From Lishizhenia sp965656535 (lineage in GTDB: Bacteria; Bacteroidota; Bacteroidia; Flavobacteriales_D; Crocinitomicaceae): a stretch of DNA of 64,000 bases. The stretch is taken from positions 248,001 through 312,000 of the forward strand of contig CBFHKX010000003.1 of assembly GCA_965656535.1 (NCBI GenBank). The letters run 5' to 3'. The position numbers were made by a program, and so were the translations under genes. Positions 53,109 to 61,682 of the stretch are shown here, piece after piece. Under the pieces are notes generated by a model. The model worked only from the letters and a program-made list of their open reading frames with translations. It had not been told where the DNA came from and ran no database searches. How positions within the stretch are numbered: position 1 is the first letter of the stretch; each line of letters begins with the position of its first letter.

Positions 53109-54029
53109 ATGAGTAAAATTAACAGAGAAACATTAGCGCGATTTGGTAATTTAGAAATATTGGCCAAACAAGTGGTAGAAGGTTTTATTACCGGAATGCA
53201 TAAGAGTCCATTTCATGGTTTTTCTGTAGAATTTGCTGAACATAGACTCTACAATAAAGGAGAGTCTACAAAGCACATCGATTGGAAATTGTACGCAAGA
53301 AGTGAAAAATTATTCACTAAAAAATACGAAGAAGAGACAAATTTAAGGTGCCAACTAGTCTTAGATTGTTCTAGCTCAATGCTATTTCCTAAAGACACAG
53401 AAAAATTAAATAAGTTAGAATATGGTGTCTATTGTATAGCGTCTTTAATTGAATTGTTAAAGAAACAAAGAGATGCAGTGGGTTTATCTCTATTTTCAGA
53501 CAAGCTAGAACTACACACACCAGCAAAATCGTCTAATAGACATCATAAACTTATTTATCAAAAGTTAGAAGAACAGATTATTGCGTACAAGGAAAATTTG
53601 GCAAAGCAAACTTCTACTATTCAAGCTTTACATGATATTGCAGAACTTACTCACAAACGAAGTTTAGTGGTTATTTTTTCAGATTTTCTGGATGATCCAT
53701 CCAAGATAGATTTATTTTTTCAAGCTATTCAGCATTTAAAACACAACAAACATGAAGTGGTTATTTTTCATGTTATAGATAAAGAAAATGAAATTGATTT
53801 TGAACTATCTAATCGTCCGCATAACTTGATCGACATGGAAACGGGAGAGAGAATAAAACTTCAACCTAATCAAATCAAGGAAGCATACACCACACAAATA
53901 AAAAGCTATTTTAAGGAGATTGAAACAAAATGTAAGCAATATGCCGTTGACTTTACGCAGGTAGACATTCAGCAAGATTTTTCTTTTGTATTATCAAAAT
54001 ACCTAATTAAACGATCTAAGCTCTATTAG
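53109..54029 (+). CDS. DUF58 (von Willebrand A-like) protein
   Basis: This 306-residue cytosolic protein of the DUF58 family has the family hallmark GESTKHIDWKLYARSEKLFTK (about 55-75), followed by a VWA-like domain with a partial MIDAS motif, LDCSSSM, at about 90. Such proteins usually neighbour a MoxR ATPase, which is not present here. ATG 53109 gives the expected N-terminus (MSKINRETLARFGNLEIL); the longer frame from 53064 adds 15 residues of non-family sequence. Confidence 0.87.
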   Translation: MSKINRETLARFGNLEILAKQVVEGFITGMHKSPFHGFSVEFAEHRLYNKGESTKHIDWKLYARSEKLFTKKYEEETNLRCQLVLDCSSSMLFPKDTEKLNKLEYGVYCIASLIELLKKQRDAVGLSLFSDKLELHTPAKSSNRHHKLIYQKLEEQIIAYKENLAKQTSTIQALHDIAELTHKRSLVVIFSDFLDDPSKIDLFFQAIQHLKHNKHEVVIFHVIDKENEIDFELSNRPHNLIDMETGERIKLQPNQIKEAYTTQIKSYFKEIETKCKQYAVDFTQVDIQQDFSFVLSKYLIKRSKLY

Positions 54030-54040
54030 TATAGAAACAA

Positions 54041-54071
54041 AAAATGCGCAATCTAAACAGACGCGCATTTT
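54041..54071. terminator. Bidirectional terminator-like hairpin
   Basis: The perfect 9-bp stem AAAATGCGC / GCGCATTTT (54041-54049, 54063-54071) has a 13-base loop and lies between convergent DUF58 and DUF2147 genes. Confidence 0.75.
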
Positions 54072-54089
54072 CAATTCATTTATCAAAAA

Positions 54090-54524
54090 CTATTCTGGAA
54101 CTCTAATCCAAGTCTGGGTTCTGTAAAAAATACCAGCATATCCTCTAACATTTAAACGATTTGGATTGTCAGGGTTTAGCCAAAGTGCAGCCGTATAAAT
54201 TTTACCTTTTTGAGGGTCTATGATTGTTCCATCTTCCCATTCTGAACCATCCCATTTCATGTCTCTAATAATTTGTAATCCAACTAAAGGTTGATCTTTT
54301 CTGTCGTCAGGACATAAAGTACATTTTGGGTTAGGACCTCTACCCTCTCTTGGGTACAACTTGATAATCTTTCCGTAAAGCACTCCATCTTTTTTGTAAA
54401 GCTCTACAACAGATTTTTTAGTACTCGTTTCATCGTCTATTGTTACCCATTTACCTACACAAGATTGAGAGTACGTTAAAGAAGTAACAATTAATAGTGT
54501 TAATAATGCAATAATTTTTTTCAT
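54090..54524 (-). CDS. DUF2147 exported protein
   Basis: This 144-residue protein has a signal peptide (MKKIIALLTLLIVTSLTYSQ) and a DUF2147 domain (CVGKWVTIDDETSTKKSVVEL ... LYGKIIKLYPREG ... YAGIFYRTQTWIRV), a small beta-barrel of lipocalin-like shape. A Cys pair in PKCTLCPDDR may form a disulfide. Its role in the periplasm is not established. ATG 54524 starts the signal peptide, while the longer frame from 54545 adds seven residues. A hairpin terminator follows. Confidence 0.87.
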   Translation of the reverse strand: MKKIIALLTLLIVTSLTYSQSCVGKWVTIDDETSTKKSVVELYKKDGVLYGKIIKLYPREGRGPNPKCTLCPDDRKDQPLVGLQIIRDMKWDGSEWEDGTIIDPQKGKIYTAALWLNPDNPNRLNVRGYAGIFYRTQTWIRVPE

Positions 54525-54694
54525 TTTACTAGTTTTATTTATCACGTTTCAAATACAATGCCAGAAGAATTCTCAACATTCACCATCACAATATATAGAA
54601 TTTATAGATAGTATGTACGCTTTGAATTAAAAATATAGTATTCGGTAAGACAGAACACATTGCTTTCATACTTGGCTATCTAAAAAACTACACT

Positions 54695-54702
54695 TATTTT
54701 TG
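54695..54702 (+). promoter_or_regulatory. Promoter of the hydroxyacyl-CoA dehydrogenase gene
   Basis: TATTTTTG matches TAnnTTTG, with TTG 20 bases upstream (54672-54674) as -33 element and 20 bases to the ATG. Confidence 0.68.
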
Positions 54703-54722
54703 AGGCAAACAAAATCAATACA

Positions 54723-55619
54723 ATGACGATTAAAAATGTAGCAGTAGTTGGAGCAGGAACTATGGGGAATGGAATTGCCCATGTATTTGCGCAGTTTGGA
54801 TATAAAGTTTCACTCATAGATGTTGCGGAAGCATCTTTAGAGAAAGGAATGAAAACCATTACTAAGAATTTAGATAGAATGGTTGCTAAAGAAAAAATAA
54901 CTGAAGCAGACAAGACTGAAACACTTAGCAGAATAACTACCTACACAGATACAGCAAAGGGTGTTGATGGTGTAGATTTAGTAGTAGAAGCTGCAACAGA
55001 GAACTATGATTTAAAGCTAAAGATTTTCAAAAACTTAAGCGATTTAACCCAAGATCATGTTGTTCTAGCAACAAATACTTCTTCCATTTCTATTACAAAA
55101 ATTGCAGCCGTAACCAATAGACCAGATAAGGTAATTGGTATGCACTTTATGAACCCAGTGCCGGTAATGAAGTTAGTTGAAATTATTAGAGGTTATTCTA
55201 CTTCTGATGAAGTAACGGCTTTAATTATGGAAACTTCTAAATCCTTAAAGAAAGTTCCTGTTGAAGTAAACGATTATCCTGGTTTTGTTGCGAATCGTAT
55301 TTTAATGCCAATGATAAACGAAGCAATAATTACGCTTAACGAAGGTGTTGCCGGAGTAGAAGAAATAGATACAGTAATGAAGTTAGGTATGGCGCATCCA
55401 ATGGGTCCATTGCAATTGGCTGATTTTATTGGTTTAGATGTTTGCTTAGCGATTATGGAAGTATTGTATGACGGATTAGGTAATGATAAATATGCACCTT
55501 GTCCACTTTTAGTTAACATGGTTGCAGCAGGAAAAAAAGGTGTGAAATCTGGAGAAGGATTTTACTCTTGGACACACGGAACAAAAGAATTGATTGTAGC
55601 AGACAATTTTAAAAAATAA
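54723..55619 (+). CDS. 3-hydroxyacyl-CoA (3-hydroxybutyryl-CoA) dehydrogenase
   Basis: This 298-residue enzyme oxidises 3-hydroxyacyl-CoA with NAD. The Rossmann loop is VVGAGTMGNGIAHVFA (residues 8-23). The catalytic His is in GMHFMNPVPVMKL with Glu in VEIIRG. The C-terminal helical domain contains DYPGFVANRIL and the family's HPMGPLQLADFIGLD. It has the compact single-function form and is not fused to an enoyl-CoA hydratase. It is monocistronic, with its own promoter and strong terminator, and serves butyrate or fatty-acid metabolism. Confidence 0.94.
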   Translation: MTIKNVAVVGAGTMGNGIAHVFAQFGYKVSLIDVAEASLEKGMKTITKNLDRMVAKEKITEADKTETLSRITTYTDTAKGVDGVDLVVEAATENYDLKLKIFKNLSDLTQDHVVLATNTSSISITKIAAVTNRPDKVIGMHFMNPVPVMKLVEIIRGYSTSDEVTALIMETSKSLKKVPVEVNDYPGFVANRILMPMINEAIITLNEGVAGVEEIDTVMKLGMAHPMGPLQLADFIGLDVCLAIMEVLYDGLGNDKYAPCPLLVNMVAAGKKGVKSGEGFYSWTHGTKELIVADNFKK

Positions 55620-55640
55620 GTAGGAATAACAGACTAACAA

Positions 55641-55670
55641 AAAAGACCCAATTGCTTGGGTCTTTTTTTT
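55641..55670. terminator. Bidirectional terminator
   Basis: An 11-bp stem (55641-55651 / 55656-55666) with loop TTGC has A and T runs on both sides. It separates the convergent dehydrogenase and binding-protein genes. Confidence 0.92.
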
Positions 55671-55671
55671 C

Positions 55672-56535
55672 TTAAAATAACTTTTTCCTGAAATCTTCTG
55701 CTTCTTCTTCCTTTATTAGATTTAGTTTTTTCAGATAATTAACTGTTTTATCAAATGCCAATGGATACTCAATTCCCTTGTAGTTCCAATCGGTCTCATT
55801 TAGCCAATTAATTACATGGCTTCTTCTTAAGTTATACCTCCAGCTAATGATATCTACGATATTTTCCATGGTTTTCATTTCTAATGCCTTTTTATTAACG
55901 ATTTGACACATTTCTTTAACCTTATCTAGGTGATTATCATAAATTTCTTGTCTAACCGCTATACAAAAGCAAGGCCAAGGAGTAACCACCTCACCAATGT
56001 ATCTACATTTCTTTTGCTCCACATATGGATAGGTTGTGTATTTTTCCCACAAAAAAGCCTGTGCCTCATTATTCTCTAAAGCCCACAAACCTCCGTAAAT
56101 ATCACCAATAACATTAAACTTTAGTTGAGATGTATCCCACCCTTCTTGATCTGCTTTGACATACGCCATTAAATGACTACCAGAACCCGTTCTAGAAATA
56201 GCAAATGTTTGGTGCTCTAATTGATCTATAGATTGAATATTTGACTGATAAGGAACATGTATACCCCAATGTAAAGGTGTAGTTACGTATACCTGAACAA
56301 TTTTGGCTTTTAACCCTTGAAGTATAGATTTAGAGATCCCTTCAGTAAGTAATACGGCAACATCTAAGGCGTTGTTTTCAAGTCCTCTTATCATTTGACC
56401 CGTTCCTCCTCCCATGTCTTCCCAGTGCAGTCTAAGTCCGGCTTCTCTAAACTTACCTTCCTCTATTGCCAAACGGAAAGGTAAATTAAAATGTTCGGGA
56501 ACCCCTCCAATTTTAAGTCCTAGTGTTTCTTCCAT
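55672..56535 (-). CDS. Cytosolic NMT1/THI5-like substrate-binding protein
   Basis: This 287-residue periplasmic-binding-protein fold (type 2) is of the NMT1/THI5 or Ca3427-like kind: LGLKIGGVPEHFNLPFRLAI near the N-terminus and LRLHWEDMGGGTGQMIRGLE next. No signal peptide or lipobox is present, so unlike a transporter component it should stay in the cytosol. The residues around TGQMI and the Trp-rich surface suggest small-ligand binding. It follows the ABC exporter by 3 bases, so the pair is probably co-transcribed. Confidence 0.82.
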   Translation of the reverse strand: MEETLGLKIGGVPEHFNLPFRLAIEEGKFREAGLRLHWEDMGGGTGQMIRGLENNALDVAVLLTEGISKSILQGLKAKIVQVYVTTPLHWGIHVPYQSNIQSIDQLEHQTFAISRTGSGSHLMAYVKADQEGWDTSQLKFNVIGDIYGGLWALENNEAQAFLWEKYTTYPYVEQKKCRYIGEVVTPWPCFCIAVRQEIYDNHLDKVKEMCQIVNKKALEMKTMENIVDIISWRYNLRRSHVINWLNETDWNYKGIEYPLAFDKTVNYLKKLNLIKEEEAEDFRKKLF

Positions 56536-56538
56536 TAT

Positions 56539-58320
56539 TTATTGATTTTCTGAATTCAAAAACTGTTTTTCATACAAGTTTTGGTAATATCCTCCTTTTG
56601 CTATTAACTCTGCATGTGAACCCTGTTCCACTATTTCACCTTTCTCTAGCACAATAATCTTATCTGCTTTTTGAATTGTAGATAAGCGATGAGCAATTAC
56701 AATACTTGTTCTCCCTGCGGTTAACTTCTCTGTAGCTATCTGTATTAGTTCTTCGCTCTCAGAATCTACTGAAGATGTTGCTTCATCTAATACTAAAATG
56801 TATGGATTGTAGACATACGCACGAATAAAAGAAATTAATTGTCGTTGACCCACAGAAAGCACACCACCTCTTTCCCCTACTTCATAATCATATGCATTGG
56901 GTAATCGTAAGATAAAATCATGCGCACCAACTGCCTTAGCAGCTTCAACAACTTGTTCTTTTGTAATAGAAGAGTCGCCCAGCGTTATATTATTATAAAT
57001 TGTATCTGAAAATAGAAAAACATCTTGTAAAACAATAGAAATATTCTTTCTCAAGTAACCTAAATCTAGGTCTTTAATATTTGTATCGCCAATTTTTATA
57101 GTTCCCTTCTGGTATTCGTAGAAACGAGCGAGAAGATTTACTATAGAAGACTTACCGGCACCAGTAGCACCTACAAAAGCAACAGTTGTATTAGGTTCTA
57201 TACTAAGTTGAATATTTTTTAAAACGTAATCGTCGTCTTTGTAAGCAAAAAAGAGCGAGTTAAATTTTATACTTTGTTGAAAGTTTAAGTCGGTTATACT
57301 TCCTTCATCCTGAATGTGCTCGTTTAAATCGATTGCCTCAAAGACGCGCTCTGCTCTTACAATTCCTCGTTGCAAAACATTGTATTTATCTGCTAACTGT
57401 CTGATAGGCCTGTACAGTAAATTAACGTATAATGTAAACGAAATTATGGTTCCAATAATATCTGCTTTATCTAAATAATCTCCAGAAACAATAACTGAAG
57501 CGTAAACCAACATAGCTGCAATAGATAAGGAACTTAATACTTCTACTAACGGAAAGAAAATAGAAAATGCCCAAATTGCATCGATATGTGCTTTCTTATG
57601 TTCGTCATTTATCTTATCAAAACGCTTAGCTTCTACTTTTTCTCTGTTAAACATTTGAACAATAGCCATACCAGTAACGCGCTCTTGAACAAAAGTATTT
57701 AAACGGTTAACTTGTACACGCTCTTTTTGAAAAGCCTTCTTCATAGCTCTTGCAAAAATTCGGGTAGCAATTAACAGCAGCGGAATTGGGATTAAAACTA
57801 AAAATGTAAGTTTTACATCTGTCAAAAACATACCTAAGAGAACAGCTGCAAGCGTAAGTAAATCTCCCATTATGTTTATAAGACCTTGTGAAAAAACATC
57901 CGATACAGCTTCTATATCTGAAACCGAACGAGTTACTAAGGTACCGATAGGTGTTTTATCAAAGTATTTCATTTTAAAACCAACCAGATGCTTAAAAAGC
58001 TTTTTACGCATGTCTTTTATAATCGACTGAGCAAGGAGGTTTGAATAATAGCTAGAAAAAAACATTAAAACAGCTTGTGCAACAAGTAAAGCAACAACAA
58101 CTAAAATCCAAAACAACAGACTTTCAGCACTTCGGGTATCTTCATTTACCACATATTTTTGAACGGCTTGTCCAATAATTGTAGGCCTAAAAAATACGGT
58201 AACCGAAATTATTACCGTAAAAAAGAAAGCTAAAAACAAATACAATTTGTATGGTTTAGCATAGTTTAATAAGCGCTTAAATATTCCAAAATCTACTTTA
58301 GAAGCCTTTTCATTTGACAT
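56539..58320 (-). CDS. ABC exporter, fused permease-ATPase (MsbA/MdlB type)
   Basis: This 593-residue half-transporter has six transmembrane helices (about 20-310) and a nucleotide-binding domain (about 345-585). Walker A is FVGATGAGKSSIVNLLARF, the signature LSVGQRQLISF (LSVGQ in place of LSGGQ) and Walker B YILVLDEATSSVDSE, with the switch His in IVIAHRLST. It would act as a homodimer or paired half, exporting lipid or drug. Co-transcription with the downstream binding protein is probable. Confidence 0.93.
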   Translation of the reverse strand: MSNEKASKVDFGIFKRLLNYAKPYKLYLFLAFFFTVIISVTVFFRPTIIGQAVQKYVVNEDTRSAESLLFWILVVVALLVAQAVLMFFSSYYSNLLAQSIIKDMRKKLFKHLVGFKMKYFDKTPIGTLVTRSVSDIEAVSDVFSQGLINIMGDLLTLAAVLLGMFLTDVKLTFLVLIPIPLLLIATRIFARAMKKAFQKERVQVNRLNTFVQERVTGMAIVQMFNREKVEAKRFDKINDEHKKAHIDAIWAFSIFFPLVEVLSSLSIAAMLVYASVIVSGDYLDKADIIGTIISFTLYVNLLYRPIRQLADKYNVLQRGIVRAERVFEAIDLNEHIQDEGSITDLNFQQSIKFNSLFFAYKDDDYVLKNIQLSIEPNTTVAFVGATGAGKSSIVNLLARFYEYQKGTIKIGDTNIKDLDLGYLRKNISIVLQDVFLFSDTIYNNITLGDSSITKEQVVEAAKAVGAHDFILRLPNAYDYEVGERGGVLSVGQRQLISFIRAYVYNPYILVLDEATSSVDSESEELIQIATEKLTAGRTSIVIAHRLSTIQKADKIIVLEKGEIVEQGSHAELIAKGGYYQNLYEKQFLNSENQ

Positions 58321-58483
58321 AGAGCAAAAATAGCTACACCACTAGATATTTGAAAGAGAAATCATGTATTTGTCTTCATTAATAAGAAAAACAACCCTGT
58401 GGATAGTTTATACTTAGATTTCGCTCAGTTTTGAAAACAAAAAAAGCAATTGTTTACTATCTTTAGAAACTAAAAACTGATCT

Positions 58484-59131
58484 ATGGCTCACAATTTAAG
58501 CAATACCAACTCTGTATTCAATAATTTCTTAGCGGAAATTAGAGATGAATATATACAAAAGGATACCTTGCGATTTCGAAGAAATTTAGAGCGTATAGCA
58601 GAAATTATTGGATACGAACTGTCTAAAAAGCTTTCCTATTCAGAAGAAGAAGTTACAACACCGCTTGGCATTGCAAAAGTAAACACTATGGATTCTAAAG
58701 TTGTACTCGCTACAATTTTAAGAGCGGGTTTACCTATGCATCAAGGACTCTTAAATATATTTGACCATGCAGATTCTGCTTTTGTAACTGCATATAGAAG
58801 ACATATTACAGCAGAAAAGTTTGACATTAATGTAGAATATATAGCAGCTCCTGATATTTCCAATAAGGTGTTAATTATTAGTGATCCTGTATTGGCTACT
58901 GGGAGTTCTATGGTTGCTGTTTATAAAGCGCTATTAAAAAATGGAAATCCAAAGAGAACATTAATTGCAGCTGGTATAGCTGCGCCAGAAGCAATAGAAC
59001 ATGTAGAAAAACACTTACCAAAAAACACTGAAATTTTTGTTGGTGCTATTGACGATGAATTAACCGCTCACGCATACATTGTTCCAGGTTTAGGAGACGC
59101 AGGTGATCTTGCATTTGGCGATAAACTGTAA
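58484..59131 (+). CDS. upp: Uracil phosphoribosyltransferase
   Basis: This 215-residue phosphoribosyltransferase converts uracil and PRPP to UMP. PRPP motif: VLIISDPVLATGSSMVAVY; the C-terminal uracil-binding region ends AYIVPGLGDAGDLAFGD, as in Upp. It is a little longer than the bacterial norm of 208. It leads a short run with the small membrane protein and YjjG-type nucleotidase, both plausible partners in pyrimidine salvage. Confidence 0.95.
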   Translation: MAHNLSNTNSVFNNFLAEIRDEYIQKDTLRFRRNLERIAEIIGYELSKKLSYSEEEVTTPLGIAKVNTMDSKVVLATILRAGLPMHQGLLNIFDHADSAFVTAYRRHITAEKFDINVEYIAAPDISNKVLIISDPVLATGSSMVAVYKALLKNGNPKRTLIAAGIAAPEAIEHVEKHLPKNTEIFVGAIDDELTAHAYIVPGLGDAGDLAFGDKL

Positions 59132-59134
59132 GGT

Positions 59135-59608
59135 ATGAATTTGCTTAAATACCTTCCTTTTTTCTTTTTTGGAACTTTTAAGTTTATGTTTACGCCCATG
59201 GGTGGTCCTGTTGCTGGATTAAACTTTCTGGAAACATTTTTAGCAACCCTTTCTGGTGGTTGGTTTGCTGCTCTGCTCTTTTATTTTACTAGTGAATATT
59301 TCATGCGAAAAGAAAGAGAAAAGCGACTAAAAAAGTACAAATTAGCAGTTCAATCAGGAAAACCAATAAAACAGAAAAGAGCATTTACTCGTTTCAATAA
59401 GGCAACCGTAAAAATTAAATCTAGTGTTGGTATTTACATGCTTTGTTGGCTAGCGCCTTTGTTTTTTAGCGTACCACTTGGAACCATAATATGTGCCAAG
59501 TTTTACAAATATGATAAACGGACTATTTGGCTTATCCTAATTGGATTGGCTCTAAATTGCTTTATCATTACTTCTCTTGTTTATGCATTTAAAATGGCAG
59601 TTTTATGA
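59135..59608 (+). CDS. Small polytopic membrane protein, unknown function
   Basis: This 157-residue protein has three to four hydrophobic segments and a basic cytosolic loop (REKRLKKYKLAVQSGKPIKQKR) in the middle. I recognise no family. It starts three bases after the upp stop, and its own stop overlaps the YjjG start in ATGA (59605-59608). It is therefore clearly part of the upp operon and might act in nucleobase uptake, though nothing in the sequence proves this. Confidence 0.72.
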   Translation: MNLLKYLPFFFFGTFKFMFTPMGGPVAGLNFLETFLATLSGGWFAALLFYFTSEYFMRKEREKRLKKYKLAVQSGKPIKQKRAFTRFNKATVKIKSSVGIYMLCWLAPLFFSVPLGTIICAKFYKYDKRTIWLILIGLALNCFIITSLVYAFKMAVL

Positions 59609-60306
59609 CCAAACACTTATTTTTTGACTTAGACAGAACACTTTGGGATTTTGAAAAGAACTCTGAAGCAACGTTATTAGAAATTTACTCGGAATTTAAG
59701 TTGGACGAGCGCATTTTCTCAGCGCATCAATTTGTAAGAGAATATAAAAGAATAAATGCCAAATATTGGGATGATTACAGACTCGGTTTAACTACAAAGG
59801 AAAAGCTTAGAGAAGGCCGTTTTAAAGACACTTTAAGCTTATTTGGTTTCAGTAAAGAAGATATAGATAAAAAAGGATTACTTGGCGAATACTACATTCA
59901 AAATAGTCCGAAAGGTAAAATTCTTTTTCCCAATACACATGAAGCACTATCTGAATTAAAAAATAGAAATTATGCGCTTCATATCATTACAAACGGTTTT
60001 ACAGAAGCGCAAGAAGTTAAACTCAAGAGCAATCAACTTGATCAATATTTCGATATTATTTTATGCAGCGACACTTTTGGTAAAAACAAACCACACCCTT
60101 CTATTTTTAAACATGCCTTAAAACAAGCAAAAGCTACTGAAAAAGAAAGTGTAATGATTGGGGATGATTTAAAAGCTGATATCTTAGGCGCTAAAAATGT
60201 AGGTATGAAAGCTATTCTTTTCGATCCAGAAATGAAACAAAAGCCAAAAAAAGAATTTGATATTATAACAGACTTAGCTCAACTTACATCTAAAGCTTTC
60301 GATTAA
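59605..60306 (+). CDS. yjjG: YjjG-family HAD pyrimidine nucleotidase
   Basis: This 233-residue haloacid-dehalogenase hydrolase has a helical cap. The catalytic motif is FFDLDRTLWDF (Asp8, Asp10); motif 2 Thr is in LHIITNGF, motif 3 Lys near GKNKPHPSIF, and motif 4 MIGDDLKAD. YjjG enzymes dephosphorylate non-canonical pyrimidine nucleotides, which suits co-transcription with upp. Its stop shares the tetranucleotide TTAA (60303-60306) with the convergent aldehyde dehydrogenase stop. Confidence 0.92.
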   Translation: MTKHLFFDLDRTLWDFEKNSEATLLEIYSEFKLDERIFSAHQFVREYKRINAKYWDDYRLGLTTKEKLREGRFKDTLSLFGFSKEDIDKKGLLGEYYIQNSPKGKILFPNTHEALSELKNRNYALHIITNGFTEAQEVKLKSNQLDQYFDIILCSDTFGKNKPHPSIFKHALKQAKATEKESVMIGDDLKADILGAKNVGMKAILFDPEMKQKPKKEFDIITDLAQLTSKAFD

Positions 60307-61673
60307 TCTAACTTAAATAAGTTCCTAACCCACATAAGCTTACGGTCAGACATTGGAGCGTACTTAAAAGGCAATTCTAAAAAATTAGACTTTTTAAGAA
60401 TCGACTTTTGATGCGAAAAGCACGCGAAACCAGCTTCACCATGGTAACTTCCAATACCACTAGCACCAATTCCTCCAAAAGGTAAATTTGGATTAGAAAT
60501 ATGCATAACTGCATCATTAACACAACCACCTCCAAAACTTAGCTCTTTCAAAACTCTATTTGTATCATTTTTTGAGTTAGAAAAAACATATGCGCTTAAC
60601 GGTTTCTCTTGTGCTTTTATATAATTAATTGCTTTGTCTAGCTCATCGTACTGAAAAACAGATAAAATAGGACCGAAAATTTCTTCCTGCATTACAGGAT
60701 GATCAAAAGGTAAATTTTCGAGGATAGTTGGACTTATAACTCTATGTTCTACGTCTACAACTCCACCATATGATAAATGTTCTTTAGTAATCAACTTTTT
60801 TAATCTATCAACATTTGAATCGTTAATTATCTGAACATAATTTTTGTTTTCAACAGCATATTTACGACGGATTATTTCTTGCTTTACAGCCTTCACAAAT
60901 TTATCTTTAACGGCTGAATGAACAAAAACATAGTCTGGAGCAATACATGTTTGGCCAGCATTAAAAAATTTAGCCCATACTAACCGTTGTACAGTTTTAT
61001 TTAAATTACAATTTTTTGTGACAATAGCCGGACTCTTACCTCCTAACTCTAAAGTTACTGGTGTTAGTTGCTTAGCAGCAGATGCATAAACAATCTTTCC
61101 TACTCTCGTACTACCTGTAAAAAATATTTTATCAAATTTAATATTCAACAATTTAGTTGTTTCAGTCACTGCTCCTTCTACAGATGTAAAAATACGCTTA
61201 TCAAAATAATTAGCTACCAAATTGGTCATTAAAGCACTTGTATTAGCAGAAATTTCTGAGGGTTTAATAACAACGGTGTTACCTGCTGCAAGCGCAGCAA
61301 CGGCAGGAGAAAAAGTCAGATAATACGGATAGTTCCAAGCGCCTATAACTAGGCATACTCCAAGTGGTTCTGGAACTATCAAGCTTTTTCCTAGAAAATT
61401 AATTAAGTTATTTTTTACTCGTTTTTTCGCACTCCAACTTTTAATATTTTTTAAAGCATGAGAAATATCTTTTAACACAAGACCTATTTCAGAAGAAAAT
61501 GTTTCAAATTCAGATTTACCGAAATCCTTATAAATTGCCGTATATAAATCACTTTCATTTTCTAGAATCATCTTTCTAAACAGTTTAAGCTGTTTTATTC
61601 TAAATGAAATAGATTTTGTATGATTTTGATTAAAAAAATTGTGCTGTGCTGATACAATTGATTGATAATTCAT
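60303..61673 (-). CDS. Aldehyde dehydrogenase
   Basis: This 456-residue NAD(P)-dependent aldehyde dehydrogenase oxidises aldehyde to acid. Catalytic residues: Glu in TLELGGKSPA (about 211) and Cys in NAGQTCIAPDYVFV (about 243). The C-terminus is of the class III/fatty-aldehyde-dehydrogenase type (LPFGGIGASGIGSYHGEAGF). It has a short N-terminus and no membrane anchor helix. It follows the M61 peptidase gene by 9 bases and probably forms an operon with it. Confidence 0.94.
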   Translation of the reverse strand: MNYQSIVSAQHNFFNQNHTKSISFRIKQLKLFRKMILENESDLYTAIYKDFGKSEFETFSSEIGLVLKDISHALKNIKSWSAKKRVKNNLINFLGKSLIVPEPLGVCLVIGAWNYPYYLTFSPAVAALAAGNTVVIKPSEISANTSALMTNLVANYFDKRIFTSVEGAVTETTKLLNIKFDKIFFTGSTRVGKIVYASAAKQLTPVTLELGGKSPAIVTKNCNLNKTVQRLVWAKFFNAGQTCIAPDYVFVHSAVKDKFVKAVKQEIIRRKYAVENKNYVQIINDSNVDRLKKLITKEHLSYGGVVDVEHRVISPTILENLPFDHPVMQEEIFGPILSVFQYDELDKAINYIKAQEKPLSAYVFSNSKNDTNRVLKELSFGGGCVNDAVMHISNPNLPFGGIGASGIGSYHGEAGFACFSHQKSILKKSNFLELPFKYAPMSDRKLMWVRNLFKLD

Positions 61674-61682
61674 GTTTTATAG

